46,248 nucleotides of DNA. It comes from Eudoraea sp. (GTDB lineage: Bacteria; Bacteroidota; Bacteroidia; Flavobacteriales; Flavobacteriaceae). Below are positions 33,170 to 40,875 of the stretch, in pieces. The stretch is taken from assembly GCA_024639765.1 (NCBI GenBank), contig JAHEHU010000016.1, positions 1-46,248 of the forward strand, read 5' to 3'. Each line of letters starts with the position of its first letter. Position 1 is the first letter of the stretch. Below the pieces are notes generated by a model that saw only the letters and a list, made by a program, of their open reading frames with translations, did not search any database and was not told where the DNA came from. The position numbers were made by a program, and so were the translations under genes.

Positions 33170-33637
33170 TTAGTTTCCTTCACTCATGGAAAAACTGCCA
33201 TCACCTGTGAAGTTCGTTACCTCAATGGTTACAGTCCATATACCAGATGCCCCGGTTGATGTAACCCCTCCAATAGAATCCGGTTCGGTCCCACCTTGTA
33301 TGGATCGGTCTAGCACCACAACCCCTTCAGAATCCTCCACAATCATTCTGAAACTTCCATCTGAGTTGGCCGTGATATCTGCGTTATAGTCTGCTGTACT
33401 CAGGTTGTTGTTCCAGCTGAATACGCGGGTCGCCGTTCCATCCTTGCCGGTAAAACTAGCATCGATATCTCCATTGAAATCTGAACGATCTCCAATGGTA
33501 AAATCTGATGGACTTGTTGTTAACTGACTGCCATTAACGGTGACTCTGACAAAAGCATCGTCATCCTTGCTGCAGGAGTTGAGGAAAACCATGGCCGGCA
33601 GGACCAAAAGCAAACTTATTTTTTTTAAATAATTCAT
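33170..33637 (-). CDS. small lipoprotein of unknown function
   Basis: I place the start at 33637 (MNYLKKISLLLVLPAMVFLN), which gives a typical lipoprotein signal with Cys22 in FLNSC; eight further in-frame residues upstream are unlikely to be used. The mature part starts CSKDDD, an acidic motif of the type that directs lipoproteins to the cell surface in Bacteroidota. The remaining about 130 residues are beta-rich and Gly/Ser/Thr/Asp-rich (for example FTIGDRSDFNGDIDASFTGK). No family is recognised. Its terminator lies just downstream. Confidence 0.75.
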   Translation of the reverse strand: MNYLKKISLLLVLPAMVFLNSCSKDDDAFVRVTVNGSQLTTSPSDFTIGDRSDFNGDIDASFTGKDGTATRVFSWNNNLSTADYNADITANSDGSFRMIVEDSEGVVVLDRSIQGGTEPDSIGGVTSTGASGIWTVTIEVTNFTGDGSFSMSEGN

Positions 33638-33790
33638 TTTAGATAAAATTGTAAAGATCATAGAATAAATTTTTTGGGATTTATATGTTTATAACAACTT
33701 TAACGAAAGAATTCCCGAAAAATTATTCTATTTTTTTTTGGAAAATAGGCGCCGCGCAGGCCGTTAGCCAGCACTAGGTACTAGGGAGAT

Positions 33791-34585
33791 TTATAGGTAC
33801 ACATTGGAGATCAGGCGTTCTACCGTAGGATGATCATTCCCTCCTTTAGGTTCTATGGTAATATTCAAGGATGCAGCCTTATCAATATAAGCAAGGGCAA
33901 TTAGTTCTTTATCCGTAGGCAATAGCCCCATATTGATCATTTCCCCATCTACATCGGCCCACATCTGATACGTTTCTTCCTCTGAAAGTTTGGGAAGCGC
34001 CTGTGGATTAACCCATACAGACCTCTCTTTGTGATTTACAAAGGCTACCGCCCTGGCATCTGGTGCCAGTTGGTTCCCTTTCAATAGAAATGGGATAACA
34101 TCTTTACTGTTCAGCACAGTATACATAGCCCGGGTCTCTTTAATTTCGTTCGAAAGGTTCTGCAAATCTTCTTGTAATTGCTTTTGTTCCTCCTGTACTA
34201 AGATGAAATTTTCCCGGGCAGATTGCCAGCGGGTATAAAAGAAGAAGGAAGTAAGGGCAAAGATCGCGGCTAAACTAGCCGCTACAAGCAAACGAACAGG
34301 ATTAAAGGCATTTTTGGCAGTATCTTTATAAAGTGATATGGTAGTTTCTTTCCTGTCTCCCTCTAAAGTCTTTACAAGGGAAGTACGTATGCTCTCCGGA
34401 GGGGAAATGGCATTTTCCATGGCCATTTGTTGAAAGTCAGATTCTAATTCCTGAAATTTCTCTTGCAAGATATTATCTTCCTTGATGGCGTTTTCAACCA
34501 ATAATTCATCCTCCTTGGATAATTCTCCAAGTAGGTAGTGTGCTATTAGTCCTTTGTCTAAAATGTCTTTCCTATCCATATTCAA
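33791..34585 (-). CDS. RskA-type anti-sigma factor
   Basis: A 264-residue membrane protein. The N-terminal about 60 residues (GLIAHYLLGELSKEDELLVE) form the anti-sigma-K-like cytoplasmic domain. A single membrane helix lies at about 97-116 (VRLLVAASLAAIFALTSFFF), followed by a coiled coil (about 120-150, VQEEQKQLQEDLQNLSNEIK) and a C-terminal RskA domain (about 165-262, with ERSVWVNPQALPKLSEEETY and YQMWADVDG). It should sequester its partner sigma factor at the inner membrane and release it by regulated proteolysis. It overlaps the sigma gene by up to 14 bases (MNMD offers two starts). Confidence 0.9.
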   Translation of the reverse strand: MNMDRKDILDKGLIAHYLLGELSKEDELLVENAIKEDNILQEKFQELESDFQQMAMENAISPPESIRTSLVKTLEGDRKETTISLYKDTAKNAFNPVRLLVAASLAAIFALTSFFFYTRWQSARENFILVQEEQKQLQEDLQNLSNEIKETRAMYTVLNSKDVIPFLLKGNQLAPDARAVAFVNHKERSVWVNPQALPKLSEEETYQMWADVDGEMINMGLLPTDKELIALAYIDKAASLNITIEPKGGNDHPTVERLISNVYL

Positions 34586-35126
34586 TTACTTCAAAACATA
34601 TCCAGAGAAATGCAAGGGGTAGCTGATAATTTGTTCTTATCTGAATAAGAGCTTGTCTTACATATGATTTAAAGGTTCCCAAAGGAACTCCCATGATCTT
34701 ATGAGCTTCCCTGTGCGTATATCCTTTAAAATAAACCAACTCTATCACTTGCTGATGATGCTCTTCTAATTTTTTTATAACACCATTCAATTCACTATAA
34801 TCCTGAGGCAAATCCTCTCCTATATTATCATATACACTTATATCCTTGTTTTGGATGAGCGGATTTGTTTTTCGTAGTGCATTAAGGGTTTTATTCTTTG
34901 CAATACGATAGGCCCAGGTATAAAATTTACCTTTAGAGGAGTCGTATTGACCAATTTTCTCCCAGATGGTCAGAAATATTTCTTGTAAAAGATCTTGTGA
35001 TAATTGCTTATCCCTGCACATGCGAAGTACAACTCCATAAAGTGCCCCGGAATACTTGTCGTACAGAGCATAGAGCGAATTTTTTTCACCCTTTTTGAGC
35101 AGTTCAATATGGTGTTCGTCATTCAT
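34572..35126 (-). CDS. ECF-type RNA polymerase sigma factor (SigK-like)
   Basis: A 184-residue sigma-70 family protein. Region 2 lies at about 15-85 (LYALYDKYSGALYGVVLRMC, then LLQEIFLTIWEKI and KGKFYTWAYRIAKNKTLNAL). Region 4 lies at about 115-165 (VIELVYFKGYTHREAHKIMG, then VPLGTFKSYVRQALIQIR). It is followed by an overlapping RskA-type anti-sigma gene and is divergent from a fasciclin-protein gene. The order and partner type match the SigK-RskA class. It does not carry the GTAAC/CGTC promoter seen at the other sigma gene. Confidence 0.95.
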   Translation of the reverse strand: MNDEHHIELLKKGEKNSLYALYDKYSGALYGVVLRMCRDKQLSQDLLQEIFLTIWEKIGQYDSSKGKFYTWAYRIAKNKTLNALRKTNPLIQNKDISVYDNIGEDLPQDYSELNGVIKKLEEHHQQVIELVYFKGYTHREAHKIMGVPLGTFKSYVRQALIQIRTNYQLPLAFLWICFEVIEYG

Positions 35127-35182
35127 AGCAAGTGTTAAAGATATGATAAAAATCTACTTTAGTCATCCATACCCTCTGTTCC

Positions 35183-35208
35183 TGTGTAATTAAAGTGAAG
35201 AGTACACA
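35183..35208. promoter_or_regulatory. inverted repeat between sigma and fasciclin genes
   Basis: TGTGTA (35183-35188) and TACACA (35203-35208) form perfect inverted arms with a 14-base spacer. The repeat sits in the 119-base divergent spacer, 57 bases from the sigma start and 38 from the fasciclin start. Because it is symmetric it presents the same hexamer, TGTGTA, to both directions, as a shared -35-like or operator element would. Confidence 0.35.
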
Positions 35209-35245
35209 AATTATAAGTTTAACGAAAAATCTAAAAAAACAAATC

Positions 35246-35767
35246 ATGAAAAAAGTAATCTTTATTATCTCTGCCTTTGCCTTAATGTTAACAACACCTA
35301 AAGTAAATGCTCAAAACAATTCTCAGGACATCGTAGACATCGCAGTATCTGTAGATGACTTCTCAACATTGGTAACTGCTTTAAAAGCTGCAGACCTGGT
35401 GGGTGCCTTGCAAGGAGAAGGACCTTTTACCGTTTTTGCCCCGGTAAATGCTGGATTTGCTAAAATTGATGCGGATGCATTAAATTCCTTATTGCAACCA
35501 GAGAACAAAGAAAAATTAGCTGCTATCTTAACCTATCATGTGGTAGCAGGCAGAATTACTGCAACTGATGTAGTGAATGCACTGGAAAAAGGCAATGGAA
35601 AAGCTGCTTTGACCACCTTGAACGGAGGAACTGTAACTGCTGTCCAAAAGGACGGAGGGATCTTCCTAATGGATGCTAATGGTAATTACAGCAAGATTGC
35701 AAAAACCGATGTGATGGCTTCCAATGGAGTTATTCATATCATCGAAGATGTGGTTATGCCACAATAG
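35246..35767 (+). CDS. secreted fasciclin (FAS1) domain protein
   Basis: I place the start at the ATG at 35246 (MKKVIFIISAFALMLTTPKV), giving a clean signal peptide ending in VNAQ; the longer frame begins with a GTG inside the regulatory spacer. The mature part is one FAS1 domain (about 33-170) with the two family blocks: ALQGEGPFTVFAPVNAGFAK, and the YHVVAGRITATDV / NGVIHIIEDVVMPQ ends. FAS1 proteins are secreted adhesion or matrix proteins. It is divergent from an RskA/SigK-like pair, which is its probable regulator. A strong terminator follows. Confidence 0.93.
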   Translation: MKKVIFIISAFALMLTTPKVNAQNNSQDIVDIAVSVDDFSTLVTALKAADLVGALQGEGPFTVFAPVNAGFAKIDADALNSLLQPENKEKLAAILTYHVVAGRITATDVVNALEKGNGKAALTTLNGGTVTAVQKDGGIFLMDANGNYSKIAKTDVMASNGVIHIIEDVVMPQ

Positions 35768-35785
35768 TTGGTTGGTTGTTGAAGG

Positions 35786-35813
35786 AAAGCACCGTTCTTA
35801 CGGTGCTTTTTTT
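35786..35813 (+). terminator. terminator of the fasciclin gene
   Basis: A perfect 10-bp hairpin AAAGCACCGT / ACGGTGCTTT with a TCTT loop and a T run, 18 bases after the stop codon. Confidence 0.9.
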
Positions 35814-35873
35814 ATTTAGATATTCCTGGAAATTTCATGGGATGCAATTAATACATAAAAAGTTTTCTTCTCT

Positions 35874-37271
35874 TTAGAGAGGCCACCAGGTAACAAGCGC
35901 CGCTTGCAAAACAAAGAGAACAAAAAATGGGATTACAAGGTAGCCCATTATATCCCTTGCTTGTATTTTTATACCTACGGCCATTATTGGAATAATAAGC
36001 AATAAATAGAAAGGCTGCATAAGGTTGGTAAGGCTTTCTCCATACGCTATGGACATAGCTGCTCGTGAGATAAGAGCGGTCAATTCCTCTGGAGATAGGC
36101 CAGCTCCAACTTCCTGAACGGCCTTTATGATCGTAGGACCAATAACGGCAAACTCTCCTCCGGCAGAAGGGATTGCAAAATTTACAACCCCTCCGGCCAC
36201 ATAGGAAAAAAACGGAATACTTTCCAGCGTAGCTACCGAGGCCATCCAGTAAGCAATTTTTTCACCCAAACCGGTATAGATCATGATTCCCATGATCCCT
36301 GCGTAGAAAGGAAATTGAAACAAAATCCCGGAAACATTACCACTAGCTCGTTTCATGGCAATAACATACCTCATGGGTGTTCTATGAAGAATTAAACCCA
36401 GCATCAGGAACAAAAAGATCATGATATTGAGATTAAGGTCGAATCCGTTATTTATAAAATACGATCCTAAGTAGATCAACCCCATTGTGGCAATAACATA
36501 TTGTAAAAGGCTGCTATTGTTCAAAAAATCGGAGATGGCCTTATAGGGGAGGGTTAGTAAACGAGCTTCTTCATGAATAGCGACCGACTTTTTTTGGGCC
36601 TCTGGCTCCAGCATGTTCTCCAAAGTTTGAATATCATCTGTTTTAGGCAACAGAAAACGCATTAACCAGGGAGCAATAAGCACAAAACTCACTAAAACGG
36701 CGATGTTCAGTCCGGAACCAAGAGTTTGAACTGTAGGGACAGTGTCGTTTAGAATTCCGGCCTCTATAATAAAGTTTCCTTCTGTGTTCAGTAGTAGTGG
36801 AATGGAGCTCGATAATCCTGTGACCCATCCTAAATGAGAAAAATATACACAGGCAATTAGAAATGGATAATTAACTCCTTTTATCCTAAGTGCCAGTTCT
36901 CTTCCCAGAACAGCAGTGATAACGACCCAACCCCAGCTTATCAAACAAAGTAAGGAACCAACAAAGACTACCAGAATATACACCTGCTGCGGAGTTTTGA
37001 TTTTTTTTGCTAGAAGGTCGATCCCCCTTTTAACCAATGGAGATAAGGCAATGGAATAACCAGTGATCACCAACAACACCATTTGCATCCCAAACTCAAG
37101 CAGCAACCAGAATCCCTCATACCACGATTCCAGGACCTTGAAGGGTGTTACATCTACCCATATCAACGCCAATACACCGGTTATTAGAGTAAGGGTAAGG
37201 GCAAAAACAAAAGCATCCGGCATGTTCCTTTGAAAAATATCCGTGAACTTCTTCCCTAATTTGTGGATCAT
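35874..37271 (-). CDS. short-chain fatty acid transporter (AtoE family)
   Basis: A 465-residue membrane protein with about 12 helices. It begins MIHKLGKKFTDIFQRNMPDA, and the PDAFVFALTLTLITGVLALI block is characteristic of the AtoE / TIGR00366 short-chain fatty acid transporter family. The late segment NFAIPSAGGEFAVIGPTIIK, with its conserved SAGGE, fits the same family. The expected substrates are acetoacetate, butyrate and similar short acids. It follows the isochorismatase-like gene by 18 bases on the same strand, so the two are co-transcribed. Confidence 0.88.
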   Translation of the reverse strand: MIHKLGKKFTDIFQRNMPDAFVFALTLTLITGVLALIWVDVTPFKVLESWYEGFWLLLEFGMQMVLLVITGYSIALSPLVKRGIDLLAKKIKTPQQVYILVVFVGSLLCLISWGWVVITAVLGRELALRIKGVNYPFLIACVYFSHLGWVTGLSSSIPLLLNTEGNFIIEAGILNDTVPTVQTLGSGLNIAVLVSFVLIAPWLMRFLLPKTDDIQTLENMLEPEAQKKSVAIHEEARLLTLPYKAISDFLNNSSLLQYVIATMGLIYLGSYFINNGFDLNLNIMIFLFLMLGLILHRTPMRYVIAMKRASGNVSGILFQFPFYAGIMGIMIYTGLGEKIAYWMASVATLESIPFFSYVAGGVVNFAIPSAGGEFAVIGPTIIKAVQEVGAGLSPEELTALISRAAMSIAYGESLTNLMQPFYLLLIIPIMAVGIKIQARDIMGYLVIPFFVLFVLQAALVTWWPL

Positions 37272-37289
37272 ATGTATTCTCTTTATAGA

Positions 37290-37850
37290 TTAAAGCAGAT
37301 CTAGCAAACTTTCAGTATCCAGAATGGTTGCAAACTCATTTCTTAGAGTTGCCAGGCAAATAGTATGGACCAATGCCGCCTCATAAGCTTGTCCATCTAT
37401 TCCTAAGGTATTGAAAGTTGCGGTAGCATCAGAAATAATATAGGTATCATACCCAAAATTCCCGGCCATGCGGGCAGTAGATGAAATACAATGTGCCGTG
37501 GTTAAACCAACTAAGACCAAACGCATGATCCCTTTTTTTTTGAGGAATGCATCCAGGTCTGTTCCGATAAACGCACTATTTACTTCCTTCTCAAAAATAG
37601 GCTCTCCCTTAATAGGCTGTACGATCTCCATAAAGTCATTCCCGGGCGTATCCTTGGATAAGGGCGATGGTGGTGTTCCATTGTGTTTAATATGTATCAC
37701 AGGGAGCTGATGTGCCCTCCAATAGGAAAGAATCTTCGCAGCCTGCTCTTCGGCTTTGGGGTTGTTCCTATGTCCGCCGTAATACTCCGTATTATTCATT
37801 CCTTTCTGAATGTCTATAAGTAAAAGTGCCGGTTGATCACCTATTTTCAT
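37290..37850 (-). CDS. isochorismatase-like cysteine hydrolase
   Basis: A 186-residue protein with the complete cysteine hydrolase triad: Asp13 (LLIDIQKGM), Lys88 (IFEKEVNSAF) and Cys121 (GLTTAHCISSTARMA). The family includes nicotinamidases, N-carbamoyl amidohydrolases and isochorismatases. The C-terminal part does not show the nicotinamidase metal-binding triad, so the substrate is open. It is the first gene of a two-gene operon with the AtoE-type transporter, suggesting that a short organic acid or amide is handled jointly. Confidence 0.9.
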   Translation of the reverse strand: MKIGDQPALLLIDIQKGMNNTEYYGGHRNNPKAEEQAAKILSYWRAHQLPVIHIKHNGTPPSPLSKDTPGNDFMEIVQPIKGEPIFEKEVNSAFIGTDLDAFLKKKGIMRLVLVGLTTAHCISSTARMAGNFGYDTYIISDATATFNTLGIDGQAYEAALVHTICLATLRNEFATILDTESLLDLL

Positions 37851-37963
37851 AACGTATTAATGATTCAGATTCCTTCTTAAATACCGTGGTCCTGAAATGA
37901 GCTTTCCATGGGGGCATTTCTAAACAGCTGTTTTTTTAAAGCACTACATACGAGTCTATTGAT

Positions 37964-39142
37964 CTATCGTTTTCTATTTATTTCAATCTTATAGAGTTCA
38001 TCGCCCAAGGCATCCAGAAAGGGAATCCCAATTTCATCATATTCATAGGCATTGTCATTAAATATTCCATCTGAATTTACCAGAATTGTGGCAGTTACCA
38101 TGAATTCTATCTTGTTCTTTTCATCATGGATATAGGCGCAATCTGTTAGAGTGCCATAGGCATAGCCAACTTTGTTATAGATCTTAATATGGGATGGGAT
38201 AGCGTCTTTTGAATCTCCGTAGATGAGAAATTTTCCATAACTATCATAGTAATCTTCCTGGTTATATCCGGCCTCTTTTGGCAGTATCTTCATGGCATCG
38301 AGTAAGAACTGCCGTTGTGAAGAACTGAGGTTGAATCGTTCATTTTTAGGAAAATTCTCAGGGAAAATAACCCTTTTCAGAACCCCGTGTTGGGTTTCAA
38401 CAGGGTAATGGTTCTTACGACCAAAATTAAAAGGCTCATCTACGAGAGAATCACCTTCATAAAAGCCAATCCCCTTGGTTATACCCTCCATGGTAAGTGT
38501 TTTAGCAGGAGTGTTGGTGGTTCCTTCAAGGCTTGTAGTGGTGCTGTCATTCAGATAGATGACCAGCGGTTTTGTGGTCACATCGTCAGCATTGGGTACG
38601 GAAAGCCTATGTGCAATTCTGGCCGGACCAATATTCTTCGTCTTAAACCCTTCGTTAATGGCATCCTGCCCAAGAAACTCTAACAGGCGATTGTTGGCGT
38701 CATTGTCACTAACCGCAAAGATCTTTATTATTTCACGGCCAAAAGTGGTTTCAAGCGTATCTCCCTCCACATAAAATTTTGTTTCAGTGGCAGGTCCCTC
38801 AAGGGTATTGAGTTTTTCAAGGGCCATCACCGCAATAGGAAATTTCACCGTACTTGCCGGATAAAAATACTGATTCTTATCTACCTGAAAATCATAATCA
38901 GCAAAGCGCACCTTGTCGTTTTCTCTATAGATCCTTGTAAACCGAATCTGTAATTCATATGGTTCAGGATGATCCATCACTTTTCGAATCCTGGGATCTT
39001 TAGAAGCCAGGACCCTATCTAACGGATCAATTAATTCTGTTGTGCTGGCACATGCAGAAAAGAATAGGCAAATAAGTGCCGCTAGCAATTTAGAGAAACT
39101 GTCCTTTTGTATTTTATCTCTTGTGTTTAGATACGATTTCAT
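37964..39142 (-). CDS. class A beta-lactamase-like serine hydrolase lipoprotein
   Basis: I choose the ATG at 39142 (MKSYLNTRDKIQKDSFSKLL), because it starts just after the upstream gene's stop and gives a lipoprotein signal ending in LFFSAC (Cys31). Frames further upstream would overlap the 82-aa gene. The product is 392 residues with the class A motifs: S-T-V-K in YPASTVKFPIAVMALEK, SDN in VSDNDANNRLLEFLG, and a KxG-type triad in NKVGYAYGTLTD. The insert and length are larger than in classical lactamases, so a D,D-peptidase or other hydrolase role is equally possible. It acts in the periplasm or at the surface. Confidence 0.87.
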   Translation of the reverse strand: MKSYLNTRDKIQKDSFSKLLAALICLFFSACASTTELIDPLDRVLASKDPRIRKVMDHPEPYELQIRFTRIYRENDKVRFADYDFQVDKNQYFYPASTVKFPIAVMALEKLNTLEGPATETKFYVEGDTLETTFGREIIKIFAVSDNDANNRLLEFLGQDAINEGFKTKNIGPARIAHRLSVPNADDVTTKPLVIYLNDSTTTSLEGTTNTPAKTLTMEGITKGIGFYEGDSLVDEPFNFGRKNHYPVETQHGVLKRVIFPENFPKNERFNLSSSQRQFLLDAMKILPKEAGYNQEDYYDSYGKFLIYGDSKDAIPSHIKIYNKVGYAYGTLTDCAYIHDEKNKIEFMVTATILVNSDGIFNDNAYEYDEIGIPFLDALGDELYKIEINRKR

Positions 39143-39149
39143 TGGCAGA

Positions 39150-39398
39150 TCATGTAATTTCTTCTTCATAAACCTCTCCTCTATGGGGCAAAAGAGCATC
39201 ACGTATCTGTATCATCTTTGCTTCCTCTACCACCATGTAGGCCACAGAATGTCCTGTCGTTAGATCATTATATCCGGTGATATTTATGCTTAAGGATTCT
39301 TTTTTAACAAAGTCGGCCAAATGAATTGCATGATGTTTAGCAATCTCAGTTGCATCTGGTCCACGGAAATCCCACAATAATTTTATTTTACGATTCAA
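39150..39398 (-). CDS. small conserved protein of unknown function
   Basis: An 82-residue soluble protein: MNRKIKLLWDFRGPDATEIA, HAIHLADFVKKESL, then ITGYNDLTTGHSVAYMVVEE. It lacks a signal peptide and looks like a compact alpha/beta protein with several His residues (HHAIH). I have the impression of a flavobacterial orphan family but can name none. It lies between the SRPBCC gene (11-base gap) and the class A lactamase-like gene (7-base gap), so all three are likely one operon. Confidence 0.75.
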   Translation of the reverse strand: MNRKIKLLWDFRGPDATEIAKHHAIHLADFVKKESLSINITGYNDLTTGHSVAYMVVEEAKMIQIRDALLPHRGEVYEEEIT

Positions 39399-39409
39399 TA
39401 TTTTTCAAT

Positions 39410-39865
39410 TTAAGATTGTGATACGGAGCTACCCTTTTCCGCAAAGTCTTTAAAGTCTTTTAAATACTGTAAGGATTGTTTTTTAAACATACCGGGCATC
39501 AAGAATGCCATTGATTTCATAAAGAATCCATTGAAACTGAATTCCGATTCTGAGATCCATTTGGTGGTATCCTCATCTATGGCCTTAAAATAGTTCCGCT
39601 GGGTATTATGTACGCCTTTAGCATCATAGGTAGCGTGGAACTCATGGGGGAGGTTTCGTTTTAAGATGGTTTCTATCATGATCACTTCGCGCTTACCCAT
39701 TTTGTAAACAAGTTCCATTTGTGCCCCTTCCCTCCCCGGATTCCCGGCAAGTTGCTTATAAGATATGAGACCTTTTTGCCAGTACTTCATGTTTTCCGGA
39801 TTGTCTAATTTCTTTATGAACTCCGAAAGGGGTATGTGAATGATAATTTCAGTGATATATTTCAT
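39410..39865 (-). CDS. SRPBCC (START-like) family protein
   Basis: A 151-residue protein with the SRPBCC/polyketide-cyclase-like fold: first strand MKYITEIIIHIPLSEFIKKL, the helix DNPENMKYWQKGLISYK, central strands REVIMIETILKRNLPHEFHA and WISESEFSFNGFFMKSMAFL, and the long C-terminal helix QSLQYLKDFKDFAEKG. These proteins bind hydrophobic ligands in a deep cavity. No ligand or partner is apparent. It is the first gene of the leftward three-gene run and is divergent from the foldase operon. Confidence 0.85.
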   Translation of the reverse strand: MKYITEIIIHIPLSEFIKKLDNPENMKYWQKGLISYKQLAGNPGREGAQMELVYKMGKREVIMIETILKRNLPHEFHATYDAKGVHNTQRNYFKAIDEDTTKWISESEFSFNGFFMKSMAFLMPGMFKKQSLQYLKDFKDFAEKGSSVSQS

Positions 39866-39947
39866 AGCTCATCGCTAATTAGTCCCTCTAAGGTACTAAA
39901 ATAAGAGAATTGCTTACTAAAAATCTGTTAATCAATCAGCGTATTAC

Positions 39948-39977
39948 TTGTTCAGGAAAATCGAATTCTTACTTTTG
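39948..39977 (+). promoter_or_regulatory. complete sigma-A promoter of the foldase-moxR operon
   Basis: TTG (39948-39950), exactly 19 nt, TACTTTTG (39970-39977). The ATG at 39982 is only 4 bases beyond, so the mRNA should be leaderless or have one or two leading bases. Confidence 0.8.
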
Positions 39978-39981
39978 CTGA

Positions 39982-40875
39982 ATGATCTCCTCACTAAAGA
40001 ATCTGTTTAGGGTTCCGCTTATTTTTGGAACCTTAGTTTTAGCATTACTGGGTGTATCTTGCGATGGTCTCTTTAATAAGGAACCAGACTCCGAGCCGCT
40101 GGCAAGGGTTGGAGATGCGTATTTGTACAAAGAAGATATTGAATCGTTATTAGTTACTCCATTAAATCAACAAGATAGTGCTTCCCTTGTGACCAATTAT
40201 ATAAATAATTGGGCCATTAAGCAATTACTCTTCTCAAAGGCCCAGATAAATTTGACCGAAGAACAGATCGCCAATTTTGAACGCTTGGTGAACAACTACC
40301 GGATAGATCTTTTCACCAGGGCCTATAAAGAAGCTCTTGTCTTGCGTGGCGAGGATACCACAGTTACTGATTCCCAACTCCAAAGCTTTTATGAAGAGGA
40401 AAAAGAAAATTTTGTGTTGAAGGAAAAGGTTTTACAACTGCGGTTTGTGCAATTACCAAAACAATTCCTGAATAAAGAAGAGGTTGTCAACAGATTAAAG
40501 AGCTTTGAAGAACAAGACAGGGTCTTCCTCGATTCCATTGGAGTACAATTCACAAAACTGAATTTCAATGATTCACTATGGATACCGGTATCGAGGATCA
40601 TTCAGGAAATTCCTCCATTAAGCTTGGAAAATGAGGATCGATACCTAAAAAAATCACAATTTTTTGAATTGGAGGACTCTGTAGGGGTATATTTGGGAAA
40701 GATAGGGGAAGTTAGGACCATTAACGAAATAGCCCCTTTGGGTTATATTAAACCTACCATCAGACAAGTGTTGTTAAACAGGAGAAAATTGGATTTTATG
40801 CGCCGGCTTGAAACGGAGCTCCTGGACGAAGCCGTGAAACAAAAAGAATTTCAGATTTATGAGAAAACGCAATAA
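39982..40875 (+). CDS. SurA/PpiC-like lipoprotein chaperone
   Basis: A 297-residue lipoprotein with signal MISSLKNLFRVPLIFGTLVL and lipobox LLGVSC (Cys27). The mature N-terminal part (about 40-140) is helical, like the SurA/PrsA chaperone core (LARVGDAYLYKEDIESLLVT, then YINNWAIKQLLFSKAQINLT). A following segment (about 145-260) is only weakly parvulin-like, without a clear active-site set, so peptidyl-prolyl isomerase activity is doubtful. It is expected to be anchored in the outer or inner membrane on the periplasmic side and to assist outer-membrane protein folding. It overlaps the next gene by 17 bases. Confidence 0.85.
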   Translation: MISSLKNLFRVPLIFGTLVLALLGVSCDGLFNKEPDSEPLARVGDAYLYKEDIESLLVTPLNQQDSASLVTNYINNWAIKQLLFSKAQINLTEEQIANFERLVNNYRIDLFTRAYKEALVLRGEDTTVTDSQLQSFYEEEKENFVLKEKVLQLRFVQLPKQFLNKEEVVNRLKSFEEQDRVFLDSIGVQFTKLNFNDSLWIPVSRIIQEIPPLSLENEDRYLKKSQFFELEDSVGVYLGKIGEVRTINEIAPLGYIKPTIRQVLLNRRKLDFMRRLETELLDEAVKQKEFQIYEKTQ

